From the NCBI RefSeq assembly GCF_001746835.1, contig NZ_CP016094.1, positions 62,001 to 126,000 on the forward strand: a stretch of DNA of 64,000 nucleotides. Reading direction: 5' to 3'. Position numbers and translations under genes: made by a program. The notes beneath the pieces were generated by a model. The model ran no database searches. It saw nothing but the letters and a program-made list of their open reading frames with translations, and was not told the origin of the DNA. This document shows positions 36,108-45,066 of the stretch, piece after piece (position 1 is the stretch's first letter; every line of letters begins with the position of its first letter). Source of the stretch: Lacunisphaera limnophila (lineage in GTDB: Bacteria; Verrucomicrobiota; Verrucomicrobiia; Opitutales; Opitutaceae).

Positions 36108-36941
36108 ATGAGCAGTCACGCGGCCTCAGGCGCCATTGATCATCATCACGACCACACGACGTCGACCGGCATTCCGAACAAGAAGCTCCTTTGGTGGGCC
36201 TTCCTCGCCTCGGACTGCATGTTCTTCGGCGCGCTGATCTCGACCCACCTCGTCTACCGCCTGAACCCGCCCCCGGGCAACGCGGTCCCGACCCAGGTCT
36301 TCAACATCGAGCTCACGTCGTTCTCGACGTTCATCCTGCTCATGTCGTCGCTGCTCATGGCCCTCGCCGTGAACGCCATCCAGCGCGGCAACCTCAAGAG
36401 CACGCGCACCATGCTGCTCGGCACGATGTTCTTCGGCTGCATCTTCCTCGGCGGCCAGGTCTACGAGTTCGAGCACTTCGTCCATGTGTACAACATGACG
36501 CTCTCGAACAGCATCTTCGGCTCGACCTTCTACACCCTCACCGGCACCCACGGCACCCACGTCGCCATCGGCGTGCTGCTCCTGGGCATGATGTACGTCC
36601 GCACCTTCAAGCCCACCCACGGCAACGGTCTCCTGAAGAACTTCGTCCACCTCGCCGCCGTCTGCGTGGTGATGGGCGTTTCCTTCATCTGGCTCGTCCC
36701 CGGCGGCATTGAGATGGTGTACGGCCTCGCCCCCGCGGAGTTCTTCAAGGAAGCGGGCATCCCGCTGGCGGTCGGCGCCGCCGCCCTCGCCCTGACCTTC
36801 TGGCTCGGCCGTGACACGGGCGCCGTCGAGTTCGGCGAAAAGAACGCCGGCGACATCGAGGCGATCGGTCTCTACTGGCACTTCGTCGACATCGTCTGGA
36901 TCATCATCTTCACCGCCGTCTACCTCCTCGAATACCTCTGA
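36108..36941 (+). CDS. coxC: Cytochrome c oxidase subunit III with an inserted helical pair
   Basis: The 277-residue protein carries the family landmarks KLLWWAFLASDCMFFGAL, the Glu of QVYEFEHF, LTGTHGTHVAIGVLLLG and the final GLYWHFVDIVWIIIF. Between the last two, where the usual five-helix subunit III has a short loop, there are about 70 extra residues with two hydrophobic segments (NFVHLAAVCVVMGVSFIWLV and PLAVGAAALALTFWLG). The N-terminus is His-rich (DHHHDH). The start ATG 36108 follows a CT-rich leader. It lies 45 nt after coxA. Confidence 0.93.
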   Translation: MSSHAASGAIDHHHDHTTSTGIPNKKLLWWAFLASDCMFFGALISTHLVYRLNPPPGNAVPTQVFNIELTSFSTFILLMSSLLMALAVNAIQRGNLKSTRTMLLGTMFFGCIFLGGQVYEFEHFVHVYNMTLSNSIFGSTFYTLTGTHGTHVAIGVLLLGMMYVRTFKPTHGNGLLKNFVHLAAVCVVMGVSFIWLVPGGIEMVYGLAPAEFFKEAGIPLAVGAAALALTFWLGRDTGAVEFGEKNAGDIEAIGLYWHFVDIVWIIIFTAVYLLEYL

Positions 36942-36988
36942 TTCCTTTTCGGGTCTCAAGTTTCAGGTCTCTCATCCCCTTTCCTCCC

Positions 36989-37342
36989 ATGTCCGCCCCT
37001 GCCACCACTCACGCCGACGCCGGCCACCACGAGCCGAGCAAGTTCCATTTCTACATCCAGGTCGCCATGATCCTGGCGGTCGTCACCGGCATCGAGGTCG
37101 TGCTGATTTACCTGCCCCTCGCCAAGTGGGTTGTCGTCACCGCGCTGCTGACGCTCTCCGCCGGCAAGTTCCTCGCCGTTATTTTCTATTTCATGCACCT
37201 GCGCTGGGACAAGGTGTTCTGCACAATCCTGTTCTTCATCGGACTGGTGCTGGCCGGCTTCACGCTGTGGGCCCTGCTGCACCTCTTCGGCGCCCAGGCC
37301 AGCATCCCGCTCACGGCCACGGCCGGCCTGCTGCTGTTCTGA
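36989..37342 (+). CDS. coxD: Cytochrome c oxidase subunit IV family protein
   Basis: The 117-residue protein has three membrane helices with the subunit IV signature SAGKFLAVIFYFMHLRWDK. The N-terminus is His-rich, as in CoxC. It is the fourth gene of the oxidase operon, starts behind CTTTCCTCCC and ends 21 nt before a strong terminator. Subunit IV stabilises the CuB site during assembly in quinol and caa3 oxidases. Confidence 0.9.
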   Translation: MSAPATTHADAGHHEPSKFHFYIQVAMILAVVTGIEVVLIYLPLAKWVVVTALLTLSAGKFLAVIFYFMHLRWDKVFCTILFFIGLVLAGFTLWALLHLFGAQASIPLTATAGLLLF

Positions 37343-37363
37343 GTCGGAGCCCATGCCTCCCTC

Positions 37364-37391
37364 GCCGCACCCTGACCGGTGCGGCTTTTTT
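37364..37391 (+). terminator. Intrinsic terminator of the coxBACD operon
   Basis: GCCGCACC, loop CTGACC, GGTGCGGC forms a perfect 8-bp stem followed by seven consecutive T. It lies 21 nt after the coxD stop and 20 nt before the converging TPR gene's stop. Confidence 0.9.
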
Positions 37392-37411
37392 GTGCCCTGC
37401 CCACAAGCGGC

Positions 37412-39211
37412 TCAGGGCAACCGGTCCAACATTGCCTGTACCCGGCCGCCCACGGCGGCATCGTTGCGGCGCCGTGCCTCCGCCGCGACCGCCTCCAGGA
37501 TCCGCCGGGCGTCGGACGTCCGGTTGATCCGGGCGTAGGCCTCACCCAACGCCAGCGCCACCCGCGGATCGGTCGCCTGCAGCTGGTAGGATTTCTCCAA
37601 GGCTGGCAGCGCTTCGTCCAGCCGACCCAGCTGCAACAGGTGCACGCCGAGAAATCCGTTCAACTCGGGCGACTCGGGCACCGCCGCCAGGCCCGCGCGA
37701 CAGGCCTGCTCCACCCCGGCCGGATCGCCGCGCCGCGCAGCCTCCAAGGCGGTCAACAGGTGATAACGCGCCATCAGGGACCGCGCGTTCGCCAGGCCGG
37801 GAAACTGCCGGTAATACGGCAGGACATAAGTGGCCGCCGCCGGCAGGTTGCCCGCCTCCAGGGCCAGATAGGCCAGCATCGTGGCCGCCTTCGCCAGCCC
37901 CGGTTGCAATTCAAGGGCCTGTTTCAGGCTGGCCACGCCCTCGTCGCGCCGGCCGAGACGCAGCAGCAACAGCCCTTGGTTGGCCACCGGTTCGGCCGAG
38001 CCCGGGGCTCGGGCCATGGCCTCCCGATATGCCGCCAAGGCCTCGTCCGACCGCTCACTCGCCGCCAGGGCCAGGCCCCGCAGATTATGAAACCGGCCGG
38101 AGTCCGGCATCCGGCCCAGCCCTCGCTCGGCCGTCGCCAGGGCCTTTTCCGGCTGGCGCAAGGCCAGGTAGGCGTCGCCCAGATACGAGAATAGCAGTTC
38201 CGTGGCCCGCGGCAGTGCGCTGCCCTGCTCCAGCACCGCGGCGGCCCGGGCCGGTTCACCGGCCTCCAGCAGAAACATGCCGAGATTCTCGAAGCCCTGC
38301 GGGTTCTGCGGGTCGATCTGCACCGCCCGCTCAAAATAGGCCCGGCCCCGGTCGCCAAACTTCGTCTGCAGGTCGATCGCCCCCCAGACCACCAGCTGGT
38401 CGACATCGCAACACCCGGGCCTCAGCTCGTCCTTCCACGGGTCCGCGGCCGCGCGAAACCGTCCGGCCACCGTGCCCAACCAGCGTTGGTCGGCGGCGCC
38501 GGCTGCGTCGCCCTCCTGGGCGAGGATCTCCGCATAGAAATTCCGGCTGGAGGGGAAATCCGGCGCCAGGCGGATGGTTTCCTCGATCAGGCGTTTGCCT
38601 TCCGCGCGCCGGTCCTGCTGCAAGGCCACCCGGGCCAGTCCGAGGCCGGCGTAGGGATCGCCGGGGACCAGCCGCGCCCGCGTGCGGTAGGCCTGCTCCG
38701 CGCGGTCGAGCCGGCCGGCCTTGAATTCCAATTCCGCCAGTTCCAGCCAGGCCGGGGCGTAGTCGGGGGCGAGCCGGACCGTCTCCTCCAGCCCGGCAAG
38801 CAACGCCACCTCATCAGCCCGCATCCGGGCCAGATCGGCGAGATAATAGGCCCAGCGCGCCTCCGCCGGTTCGAGCGTCCGCAGGAAGGTCCAGCAGCGG
38901 CCGGCCTCCGCGAGGAAGGAGTTGGCATGATAAATCCGACCCAGGGCCGCCACGCTGGCCGCCGTCCCCCCGTCCGCCTCCACCCTCGCCTGCGCCTCGC
39001 GGAGCAACCGGCCCAGTTCGTCCGGTCGGCCGGCCAAGTCCGGCAAAGCCGGCCGGTCGACCCACGCCGCCGCGCCCGCCGAGCGCGACCCCCAATAGGC
39101 CATCCCCCCGCCGAGCAGCAACGCCGCCAGCAAGGCCCCGGGGAGCCAACGCAGCGTGGCGGCAGGCTTCGCCCCGCCGGCGGGGCCAGGCCGGTTTACT
39201 TTCTTCGCCAT
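37412..39211 (-). CDS. Membrane-anchored tetratricopeptide repeat protein
   Basis: The 599-residue protein has a basic N-terminus, one membrane anchor (about 31-50, LPGALLAALLLGGGMAYWG) and then a nearly continuous series of TPR helical hairpins from about residue 110 to the C-terminus (for example FENLGMFLLEAGEPARAAAVLEQ, LGDAYLALRQPEKALATAE, FLGVHLLQLGRLDEALPALE). TPR arrays mediate protein-protein contacts. ATG 39211 overlaps the end of the upstream FG-GAP gene by 16 nt, so the two form one unit. They lie between coxD and ctaG on the opposite strand, which hints at oxidase-related scaffolding, but this is only context. Confidence 0.82.
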   Translation of the reverse strand: MAKKVNRPGPAGGAKPAATLRWLPGALLAALLLGGGMAYWGSRSAGAAAWVDRPALPDLAGRPDELGRLLREAQARVEADGGTAASVAALGRIYHANSFLAEAGRCWTFLRTLEPAEARWAYYLADLARMRADEVALLAGLEETVRLAPDYAPAWLELAELEFKAGRLDRAEQAYRTRARLVPGDPYAGLGLARVALQQDRRAEGKRLIEETIRLAPDFPSSRNFYAEILAQEGDAAGAADQRWLGTVAGRFRAAADPWKDELRPGCCDVDQLVVWGAIDLQTKFGDRGRAYFERAVQIDPQNPQGFENLGMFLLEAGEPARAAAVLEQGSALPRATELLFSYLGDAYLALRQPEKALATAERGLGRMPDSGRFHNLRGLALAASERSDEALAAYREAMARAPGSAEPVANQGLLLLRLGRRDEGVASLKQALELQPGLAKAATMLAYLALEAGNLPAAATYVLPYYRQFPGLANARSLMARYHLLTALEAARRGDPAGVEQACRAGLAAVPESPELNGFLGVHLLQLGRLDEALPALEKSYQLQATDPRVALALGEAYARINRTSDARRILEAVAAEARRRNDAAVGGRVQAMLDRLP

Positions 39212-40500
39212 AGGGTGACGCTGCTCATGTTTTCCCACGGCGGAAACGCATGGAAGCCGCCGGTCACGATCACCGGCACCCCGTTGCCGTCGAGATCACC
39301 GACGGTGGCGGTGATCAGGTGGGTCGGCTGGCGGGCCAGGACCACCGGGGTGAAATTCTGCCGGCCATCGTTGAGCCAGGCCATGAGCGAAACGGCATCC
39401 GGCTTGTTCCAATCCGCAAAGGGGCTGACCGCCAGCACGTCGAGGTGACCGTCGCCGTTGAGGTCCGCTGCGTTCGGGCCGAAGGCGCCGGGCATGTCCC
39501 CGATACGGTGAAACTTGAAATTCCCGTCGCCGCGGTTTTCGAGCCATTGCAGGCCGAACCAGGGCCGCACGCCCAGGCCGAGGTAATCCAACGCGTCGCC
39601 GTTGGTGAACAGCAGGTCGGGCCGGCCGTCCCGGTTGAGGTCGGTCTCGGTGAGCCCGCTGCCGCCGTATTGCTCGTTGGTCGAGCCCCAGAGCACGCGG
39701 TCCTTGAACGCCCCGTTCCCGAGATTCTGGATGAGATGAACCTCCTCCCACTCCTGCGTGATGAGGGCCGCGATGTCGGGCCGGCCGTCGCCATCAAAAT
39801 CCGCCACCGGGGTGTGGATACAGCCGGACTGCGTGTTCACGACCCGGCTCTCAAATCGCCAGCCGCCGAGGTTTTCCAGCCAGCGGGTCTCGCCCTGGTC
39901 GTAGCCAAACTGCCCGGCCACGAGGTCGAGGCGGCCGTCGGCATGGCCTTTCAGGTTGGCCGCGCGCAGGTCGGTCACGCGCGCCAGCCCGTCGGCCAGG
40001 ACGCGTTTCTGGAAGCGGGCGTTGTCCAGGTTCTCGAGCACCACGATGGCGCCGATGCGCTCGTTCGTCGGGAGGATCTTGCCCATGCTCGCCACCAGGA
40101 CGTCGCGCCGGCCGGTGCCGTTCACGTCCGCCGCCCAGACGTGGGCCGGACCGGGGATGTCCTCGCCGATGATGTGCTCGGTAAAGGTACCCCGCGGGCT
40201 CTGTCGGATCCAGCGCACGGAATTTTTCTGGGCCTCGCAATAAAGCACGTCGGGCAGGCCGTCCTGGTCGAGATCCGTGATCTGGACGTGCGTCACCCAG
40301 GGCCGGCCGAATTCGGCCGCCGGGGCGCCGATGGCTAGCGGCTCGTAGGCGAGGCTCACGACCGGCGGGGTCGGAGCGCCCCCGGGGGACAAGCCGGCCG
40401 CCGCCTTGGGCCGGGCCAGAATCAGCATCAGACCACCCCACCCGGCCAGCACCGCCCCGAGCAGGGCGAGCACAATCAAGATGGGCCGGGGCACGGACAT
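39196..40500 (-). CDS. Membrane-anchored FG-GAP/VCBS repeat protein
   Basis: The 434-residue protein starts at ATG 40500 (MSVPRPIL) with a single anchor (LIVLALLGAVLAGWGGLMLIL). The rest forms beta-propeller-like repeats with calcium-binding loops: DLDQDGLPD, DVNGTGRRD, DFDGDGRPD, DLNRDGRPD, DLNGDGHLD and DLDGNGVP. The regular spacing of about 50-70 residues suggests six or seven blades facing the periplasm. Its stop overlaps the start of the TPR gene. The longer open frame to 41169 runs through ctaG antisense and is not coding. Confidence 0.85.
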   Translation of the reverse strand: MSVPRPILIVLALLGAVLAGWGGLMLILARPKAAAGLSPGGAPTPPVVSLAYEPLAIGAPAAEFGRPWVTHVQITDLDQDGLPDVLYCEAQKNSVRWIRQSPRGTFTEHIIGEDIPGPAHVWAADVNGTGRRDVLVASMGKILPTNERIGAIVVLENLDNARFQKRVLADGLARVTDLRAANLKGHADGRLDLVAGQFGYDQGETRWLENLGGWRFESRVVNTQSGCIHTPVADFDGDGRPDIAALITQEWEEVHLIQNLGNGAFKDRVLWGSTNEQYGGSGLTETDLNRDGRPDLLFTNGDALDYLGLGVRPWFGLQWLENRGDGNFKFHRIGDMPGAFGPNAADLNGDGHLDVLAVSPFADWNKPDAVSLMAWLNDGRQNFTPVVLARQPTHLITATVGDLDGNGVPVIVTGGFHAFPPWENMSSVTLWRRK

Positions 40501-40710
40501 GAAAGAGGAGAAGGTAGCCCTGAATTTAACCGCGCAAGTCAAATACCGCCCATGGGATCTGCAGCCCACGCCCGGATCCCTCGCCCTCGGGCCCTGGGCG
40601 GCAGCGATGAAAATTACGTGCCGCGATAGCGGCCTTGATACCTGGACCTGCCGCCATGAATTTTTGTGACTTCTTGTGGCCAAACCTGCATTGGTATCTC
40701 CTGTATCCCC

Positions 40711-41514
40711 ATGATCGATTGGACCCACTGGCACAATGAACCCATCCTCATCGGCGGGCTCATCTTCCTGGGCTGGCTCTACGCCATCCTGACGGGCCCG
40801 TTGCGGGAGAAGCTGGTTGCCGGATCCCCTTACCCACGCGGCCACGCCGTCCGCTTCTATGCGGGCCTGGTCATCTTCTACCTCGCCGTGGGCTCGCCCC
40901 TCGACCAGCTGGGCGAGCGTTACCTGCTCAGCGCCCACATGCTGCAGCACCAGCTGATCATCTACCCGGCCGCCATCCTGATCCTCCTGGGCCTGCCCGA
41001 CTGGCTCGTCTCCCCGCTCACCGGCCGGGCCGGCCTGCGCCCGATCCTGCGCGTCCTCACCCACCCGGTGGTCTGCGGCGTCACCTACACCGCGGTCATC
41101 ACCGGCTGGCACATGCCCCTGCTCTACGACCTGGCGCTCCAAATCCGCCCGATCCACATCCTCGAGCACTTCACCATGTTCGGTGCCGCCCTCTTCTACT
41201 GGTGGCCCCTGCTGAGCCCGTCCCGCGAATACCCGCCCATCGCCTACGGCTGGCAGATGCTCTACCTCGCGGCCGTGCTCATCGGCATGACCCCGGTCTT
41301 CGCCTATATCACCTTCTCGCAGGACGTCCTTTACCCGACCTACGAATACGCCCCGCGCATCACGTCCCTCACCGCCGCCGCCGACCAGCTGCTCGCCGGC
41401 GCGATGATGAAGCTCATCGGCATGAGCGTGGCCGGCCTGGCCTTCACCGTCAGCTTCTACCGCTGGTACCAGGCGACGGAGAAAAAATTTCCGGCGCTCG
41501 GCAAGCGCCGGTGA
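40711..41514 (+). CDS. ctaG: CtaG family caa3 oxidase assembly protein
   Basis: The 267-residue protein has seven membrane helices and matches the caa3_CtaG family required for caa3 oxidase formation in Bacillus. It is unrelated to the Cox11-type CtaG. Landmarks are HWHNEPILIGGL, LSAHMLQHQLII, WHMPLLYDLAL, HILEHFTMFGAALFYW, and DQLLAGAMMKLIG. Conserved histidines in the helices may bind copper. It stands alone on the plus strand, opposite the FG-GAP gene, behind a CTCCTGTATCCCC leader. Confidence 0.9.
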   Translation: MIDWTHWHNEPILIGGLIFLGWLYAILTGPLREKLVAGSPYPRGHAVRFYAGLVIFYLAVGSPLDQLGERYLLSAHMLQHQLIIYPAAILILLGLPDWLVSPLTGRAGLRPILRVLTHPVVCGVTYTAVITGWHMPLLYDLALQIRPIHILEHFTMFGAALFYWWPLLSPSREYPPIAYGWQMLYLAAVLIGMTPVFAYITFSQDVLYPTYEYAPRITSLTAAADQLLAGAMMKLIGMSVAGLAFTVSFYRWYQATEKKFPALGKRR

Positions 41515-41519
41515 TCATT

Positions 41520-41547
41520 TGTAGGAGCCTGCTTGCAGGCTTCTACA
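41520..41547. repeat. Palindromic element after ctaG
   Basis: GTAGGAGCCTGC and GCAGGCTTCTAC form a 12-bp stem with one mismatch. It lies 5 nt after the ctaG stop, so it may end that transcript. Its TGTAG ends resemble those of the REP-like elements. Confidence 0.65.
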
Positions 41548-41621
41548 ACTGCAAACCGGTCCAGCCTGTCATCCGTAGCCTTGGCGCAGGATGAAGGCCG
41601 GGTTCCACCTCAAGCCAGCGC

Positions 41622-43034
41622 CTACGGCCGCGCCGCCGCCAGGTCCAGCACCACGTCCCAATTGAATTTCAGGAACAGGTGCAGGGCCTCCTCCAGAATA
41701 CGTTCCTGGTCGCTGTGGGCGCCGAAGCCCCGCGGGCCGTCCTCGCTGTCGATCATGGGACCGATGCCAAAACACTGGATGCCCTTCTGGCGGAGGTAGG
41801 CCATGTCGGTCGCACCCGTGCTCATGGTCGGCAGGGTGATGACGCCATAGTGCCGCCGGATGCCAGCCTCGATCGCCTCGAAGGCTTCGGTGTTGAGCCG
41901 TGAGGGCGGCGCGCCCGGCCGGGAATGACCGGGGGCCCGCTGGATCTCGATCGCGGGGTCGTTGATCACCTTCGTCATCTGCTCAAGGAAGGCCGCCATG
42001 TCCTCGTCGGGTAGCGCGCGCACGTCGAGCGTGGCCTCGACCTCGGACGGGATGACGTTCACCCGGTAGCCGCCGGTGATGATGTTGGGCGAGATCGAGG
42101 TCCGGATCATGGAATTGTAGAACGGCACGTTGACGGCGAAGTACTCCTGCGCCGCGCCGGACTCGTCACCCTGCAGGATGCTCTGGTAGCGCACAGCCTC
42201 CTCGGGCGGGCTGATGGCAGCGAGGCGCTCGAAGAAGGCCCGCGTGGTCTCGTTGAGGCGCATCTCGGTGCGCCAGTCGGCGACGGCGGCGATGGCCTTG
42301 GCGAGATGGACCACCGCGTTGGAGCGCAGGGGCACCGACCCGTGGCCGGCGACGCCCCGGGCCACGAGGCGCAGGCGGTTGGGGATTTTCTCCGTGGTCT
42401 GCACGCTGCCGTACTGGACCTTGCCGCCGGTGCGGCGCACGCCGCCGCCCTCGGCCAGGCAGAACTCGGCCGCGATCTCGTCAAAATGCTTCTCCACCAT
42501 GAACTCGATGCCGAATTGCACCGAGCCCTCCTCGCCGGCCTCGGCCAGGAAGATCACGTCGCGGTCCAACGGGACGCCGCTGCGCTTGAGCAGGAGCATC
42601 GTCATGAGGTTGATGGCGACGTTGTCCTTGTCGTCGACCGTGCCGCGGCCGTAGATGAAACCGTCTTCGCGGTGGGCGGAGAACGGCGGGTGCGTCCACT
42701 TCTTTGGGTCGATGTTGACCGTGTCGGTGTGCGCCATGAGCAGCAGCGGCGGCTTCTTGCCGGTGCCCCGCAGCCGGGCGACGACGTTGGGGCGGTTGGG
42801 GTCCAGGGCGAAGACCTTGACCTCGATGCCCTCGGCCGTGAGCACCTCGCGGAGGTAGTCGGCCACGGGCTTTTCGCCGCCCGGGGGATCGCTGGTGTCC
42901 ATCCGCACGATGGCCTGGAAATGCTGCAGCGTCTCCGCCTCGACCGCGGGCCAGTCCGGCAGCGGGCGCGGATCCGCCGCCCGAGCCACCGCCAACAACA
43001 ACGCCAGGACCCCACCCGCACGAAGGAATGTCAT
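41622..43034 (-). CDS. Secreted M20 family metallopeptidase
   Basis: The 470-residue protein has a signal peptide (MTFLRAGGVLALLLAVARA) and the M20 di-zinc site: LLMAHTDTV (His, Asp), GRGTVDDKDN (bridging Asp), AEAGEEGS (catalytic Glu and ligand Glu), and a C-terminal AHSDQER histidine. A dimerisation lid with GHGSVP occupies the centre. Close relatives are the M20 peptidases of about 460 residues annotated as carboxypeptidases or dipeptidases. ATG 43034 was chosen for the signal peptide. It converges with ctaG; cysK lies upstream on the same strand but is separated by a terminator. Confidence 0.88.
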   Translation of the reverse strand: MTFLRAGGVLALLLAVARAADPRPLPDWPAVEAETLQHFQAIVRMDTSDPPGGEKPVADYLREVLTAEGIEVKVFALDPNRPNVVARLRGTGKKPPLLLMAHTDTVNIDPKKWTHPPFSAHREDGFIYGRGTVDDKDNVAINLMTMLLLKRSGVPLDRDVIFLAEAGEEGSVQFGIEFMVEKHFDEIAAEFCLAEGGGVRRTGGKVQYGSVQTTEKIPNRLRLVARGVAGHGSVPLRSNAVVHLAKAIAAVADWRTEMRLNETTRAFFERLAAISPPEEAVRYQSILQGDESGAAQEYFAVNVPFYNSMIRTSISPNIITGGYRVNVIPSEVEATLDVRALPDEDMAAFLEQMTKVINDPAIEIQRAPGHSRPGAPPSRLNTEAFEAIEAGIRRHYGVITLPTMSTGATDMAYLRQKGIQCFGIGPMIDSEDGPRGFGAHSDQERILEEALHLFLKFNWDVVLDLAAARP

Positions 43035-43115
43035 GGTCCGCAGGCAAGCAGAAGCCCCGCCCCGGGCAAGGCTTTCCCCGGGCGGCCGAACCCCACCGAT
43101 CACCCATCACTGGAG

Positions 43116-43135
43116 CCACGGCGACCTCGCCGTGG
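43116..43135. repeat. Palindromic element, CCACGGCGA
   Basis: CCACGGCGA, CC, TCGCCGTGG is a perfect 9-bp stem between the cysK and M20 genes. Its preceding GGAGCCACGGCGACC is found again near 58875, downstream of groEL. Confidence 0.6.
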
Positions 43136-43183
43136 TCTTTCCAGTCGTGTCGTCGCTGAGGCCGGACCTAGGCCCGACCCGAC

Positions 43184-43213
43184 AAAAAAGCCGGCACTCG
43201 CAGGTGCCGGCTT
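43184..43213 (-). terminator. Intrinsic terminator of cysK
   Basis: On the minus strand AGCCGGCAC, loop CTGCGA, GTGCCGGCT forms a perfect 9-bp stem followed by TTTTTT, 25 nt past the cysK stop. Confidence 0.9.
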
Positions 43214-43237
43214 GGATCAAAAGACAATTCGCGTGCC

Positions 43238-44218
43238 TCAGGCACCCGGCGCCACCAGGTCGTCGATCGAATCGCTCTCGACGTTCACGTCCGCGAAGAG
43301 CCACGTGGACAGGTAGCGCTCGCTGCTCGACGGGATGATGGCGACGATCCGCTTGCCCTTGTTCTCGGGCCGCTTGGCCAGCTGGAGGGCGGCCCAGACG
43401 GCGGCGCCGGAGGAGACGCCGATCGGGATGCCATCGAGCTGGTTGACCTGCTTGGAGACGGGGCCGGAGTCGGCTTCCTTCACGCGGATCACCTCGTCGT
43501 AGACCTTGGTGTTGAGCACCGCGGGCACGAAGCCGGCGCCGATGCCCTGGAGCTTGTGCGGGCCGGGGGCACCGCCGGAGAGGACCGGGGAGGCATCGGG
43601 CTCGACGGCCACGATCTTGACGCCGGGGTTCTTGGCCTTGAGGACCTCGCCGACGCCGGTGATGGTGCCGCCGGTGCCGATGCCCGAGACGACGAAGTCG
43701 ACCTTGCCGTCGGTGTCCTTCCAGATCTCCTCGGCCGTGGTCTTGCGGTGAATGGCGGGGTTGGCCGGGTTGGCAAATTGCTGGAGGATGACCGAGCCCT
43801 TGATCTTGGCCTGCAGTTCCTCGGCCTTGGCGATGGCGCCCTTCATGCCCTTGGGCCCTTCCGTGAGGACAAGGCGCGCGCCGAGGACCTTCAGGAGCTT
43901 GCGGCGCTCGGTACTCATCGTCTCCGGCATGGTGAGGATGAGCTTGAGGCCTTTGGCGGCGGCCACGAAGGCCAGGGCGATGCCGGTGTTGCCGGAGGTG
44001 GGCTCGATCAGGACGGTGTCCTTGGTGATCTTGCCGGACTTCAGCGCGTCATCGATCATGGCGAAGCCGATGCGGTCCTTGACGCTGGACAGGGGGTTGA
44101 AGAACTCGAGCTTGAGCAGGATCTCGGCCTGCGCCCCGTGGGCGGCGGCGGTGCGGTTGAGCCGCACGAGGGGGGTGTTGCCGATGGTCTCGGTGATGTC
44201 GTTGTATATCTTGGCCAT
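43238..44218 (-). CDS. cysK: Cysteine synthase A (O-acetylserine sulfhydrylase)
   Basis: CysK joins sulfide and O-acetylserine to make cysteine with PLP. The 326-residue protein has the PLP lysine Lys47 in [10 protein letters not shown], the substrate loop EPTSGNTGI, the phosphate-binding loop [11 protein letters not shown] and the [10 protein letters not shown] segment near the cofactor nitrogen. It lies next to the sulfonate-transporter operon on the same strand but downstream of it by 83 nt, with its own terminator. The context supports a joint sulfur assimilation locus. Confidence 0.95.
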   Translation of the reverse strand: MAKIYNDITETIGNTPLVRLNRTAAAHGAQAEILLKLEFFNPLSSVKDRIGFAMIDDALKSGKITKDTVLIEPTSGNTGIALAFVAAAKGLKLILTMPETMSTERRKLLKVLGARLVLTEGPKGMKGAIAKAEELQAKIKGSVILQQFANPANPAIHRKTTAEEIWKDTDGKVDFVVSGIGTGGTITGVGEVLKAKNPGVKIVAVEPDASPVLSGGAPGPHKLQGIGAGFVPAVLNTKVYDEVIRVKEADSGPVSKQVNQLDGIPIGVSSGAAVWAALQLAKRPENKGKRIVAIIPSSSERYLSTWLFADVNVESDSIDDLVAPGA

Positions 44219-44301
44219 GATCGTCGTGGGTTGGGTTGGACTGGAGGGTGAAAACTAGCCGGTTGGAGTCGGGGTGCAACCCCGGGAATTGTCTTAAGCG
44301 C

Positions 44302-45066
44302 TCACTTTTCGGTGCCCCAGCGCCGGTGGAGGAAGGTCTCGAAGGGCGAGAAGAGGATTTTGTCGGTCAGCAGGCCGATGAGCACGATGATCATCATGAT
44401 GGCCACGACCTGCTCCATGGCGTGCAATTCACGGCCATAGTGCAGCAGATGCCCCAGGCCGAAACCGGTCAGGATGGTCACGTAGATCTCCGCGGCCATG
44501 AGTGACCGCCAGGCAAAGGCCCAACCCTGCTTCATGCCGCTGACGATGAAAGGCAGCGAGGCGGGCAGCATCACGTGCACCCAGGTGTGAACCCCGCTGG
44601 AGCCCATGGTGCGGGCGGCCCGGATGTAGATCGGGTTCACGTTCCGCACGCCGGTTTCCGTGGCCAGCACCACCGACCAAAGCGTGCCCATGACCACGAC
44701 GAAAAGCATGGCACCCTCGGTTTGGCCAAACCAGAGCAAGGCCAGCGGCACCCAGCAGACGCTCGGCAGGCCCTGAAAACCCAGGGCCAGCACGCCGAGG
44801 GTGTCACGCAGCGCCTGCACCCGGGCGGTCAGAAACCCCAGCGGAACCCCGGCGAGCAACCCGATGAAGTAGCCCGCCAGCAGGCGCTTCATCGTGACGA
44901 CCGTGCTGGACCACAACGATCCGTCGAGGGCGATCTCCCAGAGGTAGCGGACCACGCTTTCGGGGGAAGGCACCAGGACCGGCGACCAGATGCGCCGGAC
45001 ATAGGCCCAGTGCCAGGCGGCGATCAGCAGCGCAAAAAAGAAGGCGGCGGTAAGGAAGCGCTTCAT
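44302..45066 (-). CDS. ABC transporter permease, sulfonate/taurine type (SsuC/TauC-like)
   Basis: The 254-residue inner membrane protein has about six helices and the coupling motif region RAARTMGSSGVHTWVHVMLPASLPFIVSGMK, which corresponds to the E-A-A-x3-G-x9-I-x-L-P loop of the SsuC/TauC/NrtB family. Its start overlaps the stop of the ATPase gene by one base (TGATG). It is the last gene of the operon, so export of substrate specificity must come from the binding protein. Confidence 0.88.
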   Translation of the reverse strand: MKRFLTAAFFFALLIAAWHWAYVRRIWSPVLVPSPESVVRYLWEIALDGSLWSSTVVTMKRLLAGYFIGLLAGVPLGFLTARVQALRDTLGVLALGFQGLPSVCWVPLALLWFGQTEGAMLFVVVMGTLWSVVLATETGVRNVNPIYIRAARTMGSSGVHTWVHVMLPASLPFIVSGMKQGWAFAWRSLMAAEIYVTILTGFGLGHLLHYGRELHAMEQVVAIMMIIVLIGLLTDKILFSPFETFLHRRWGTEK

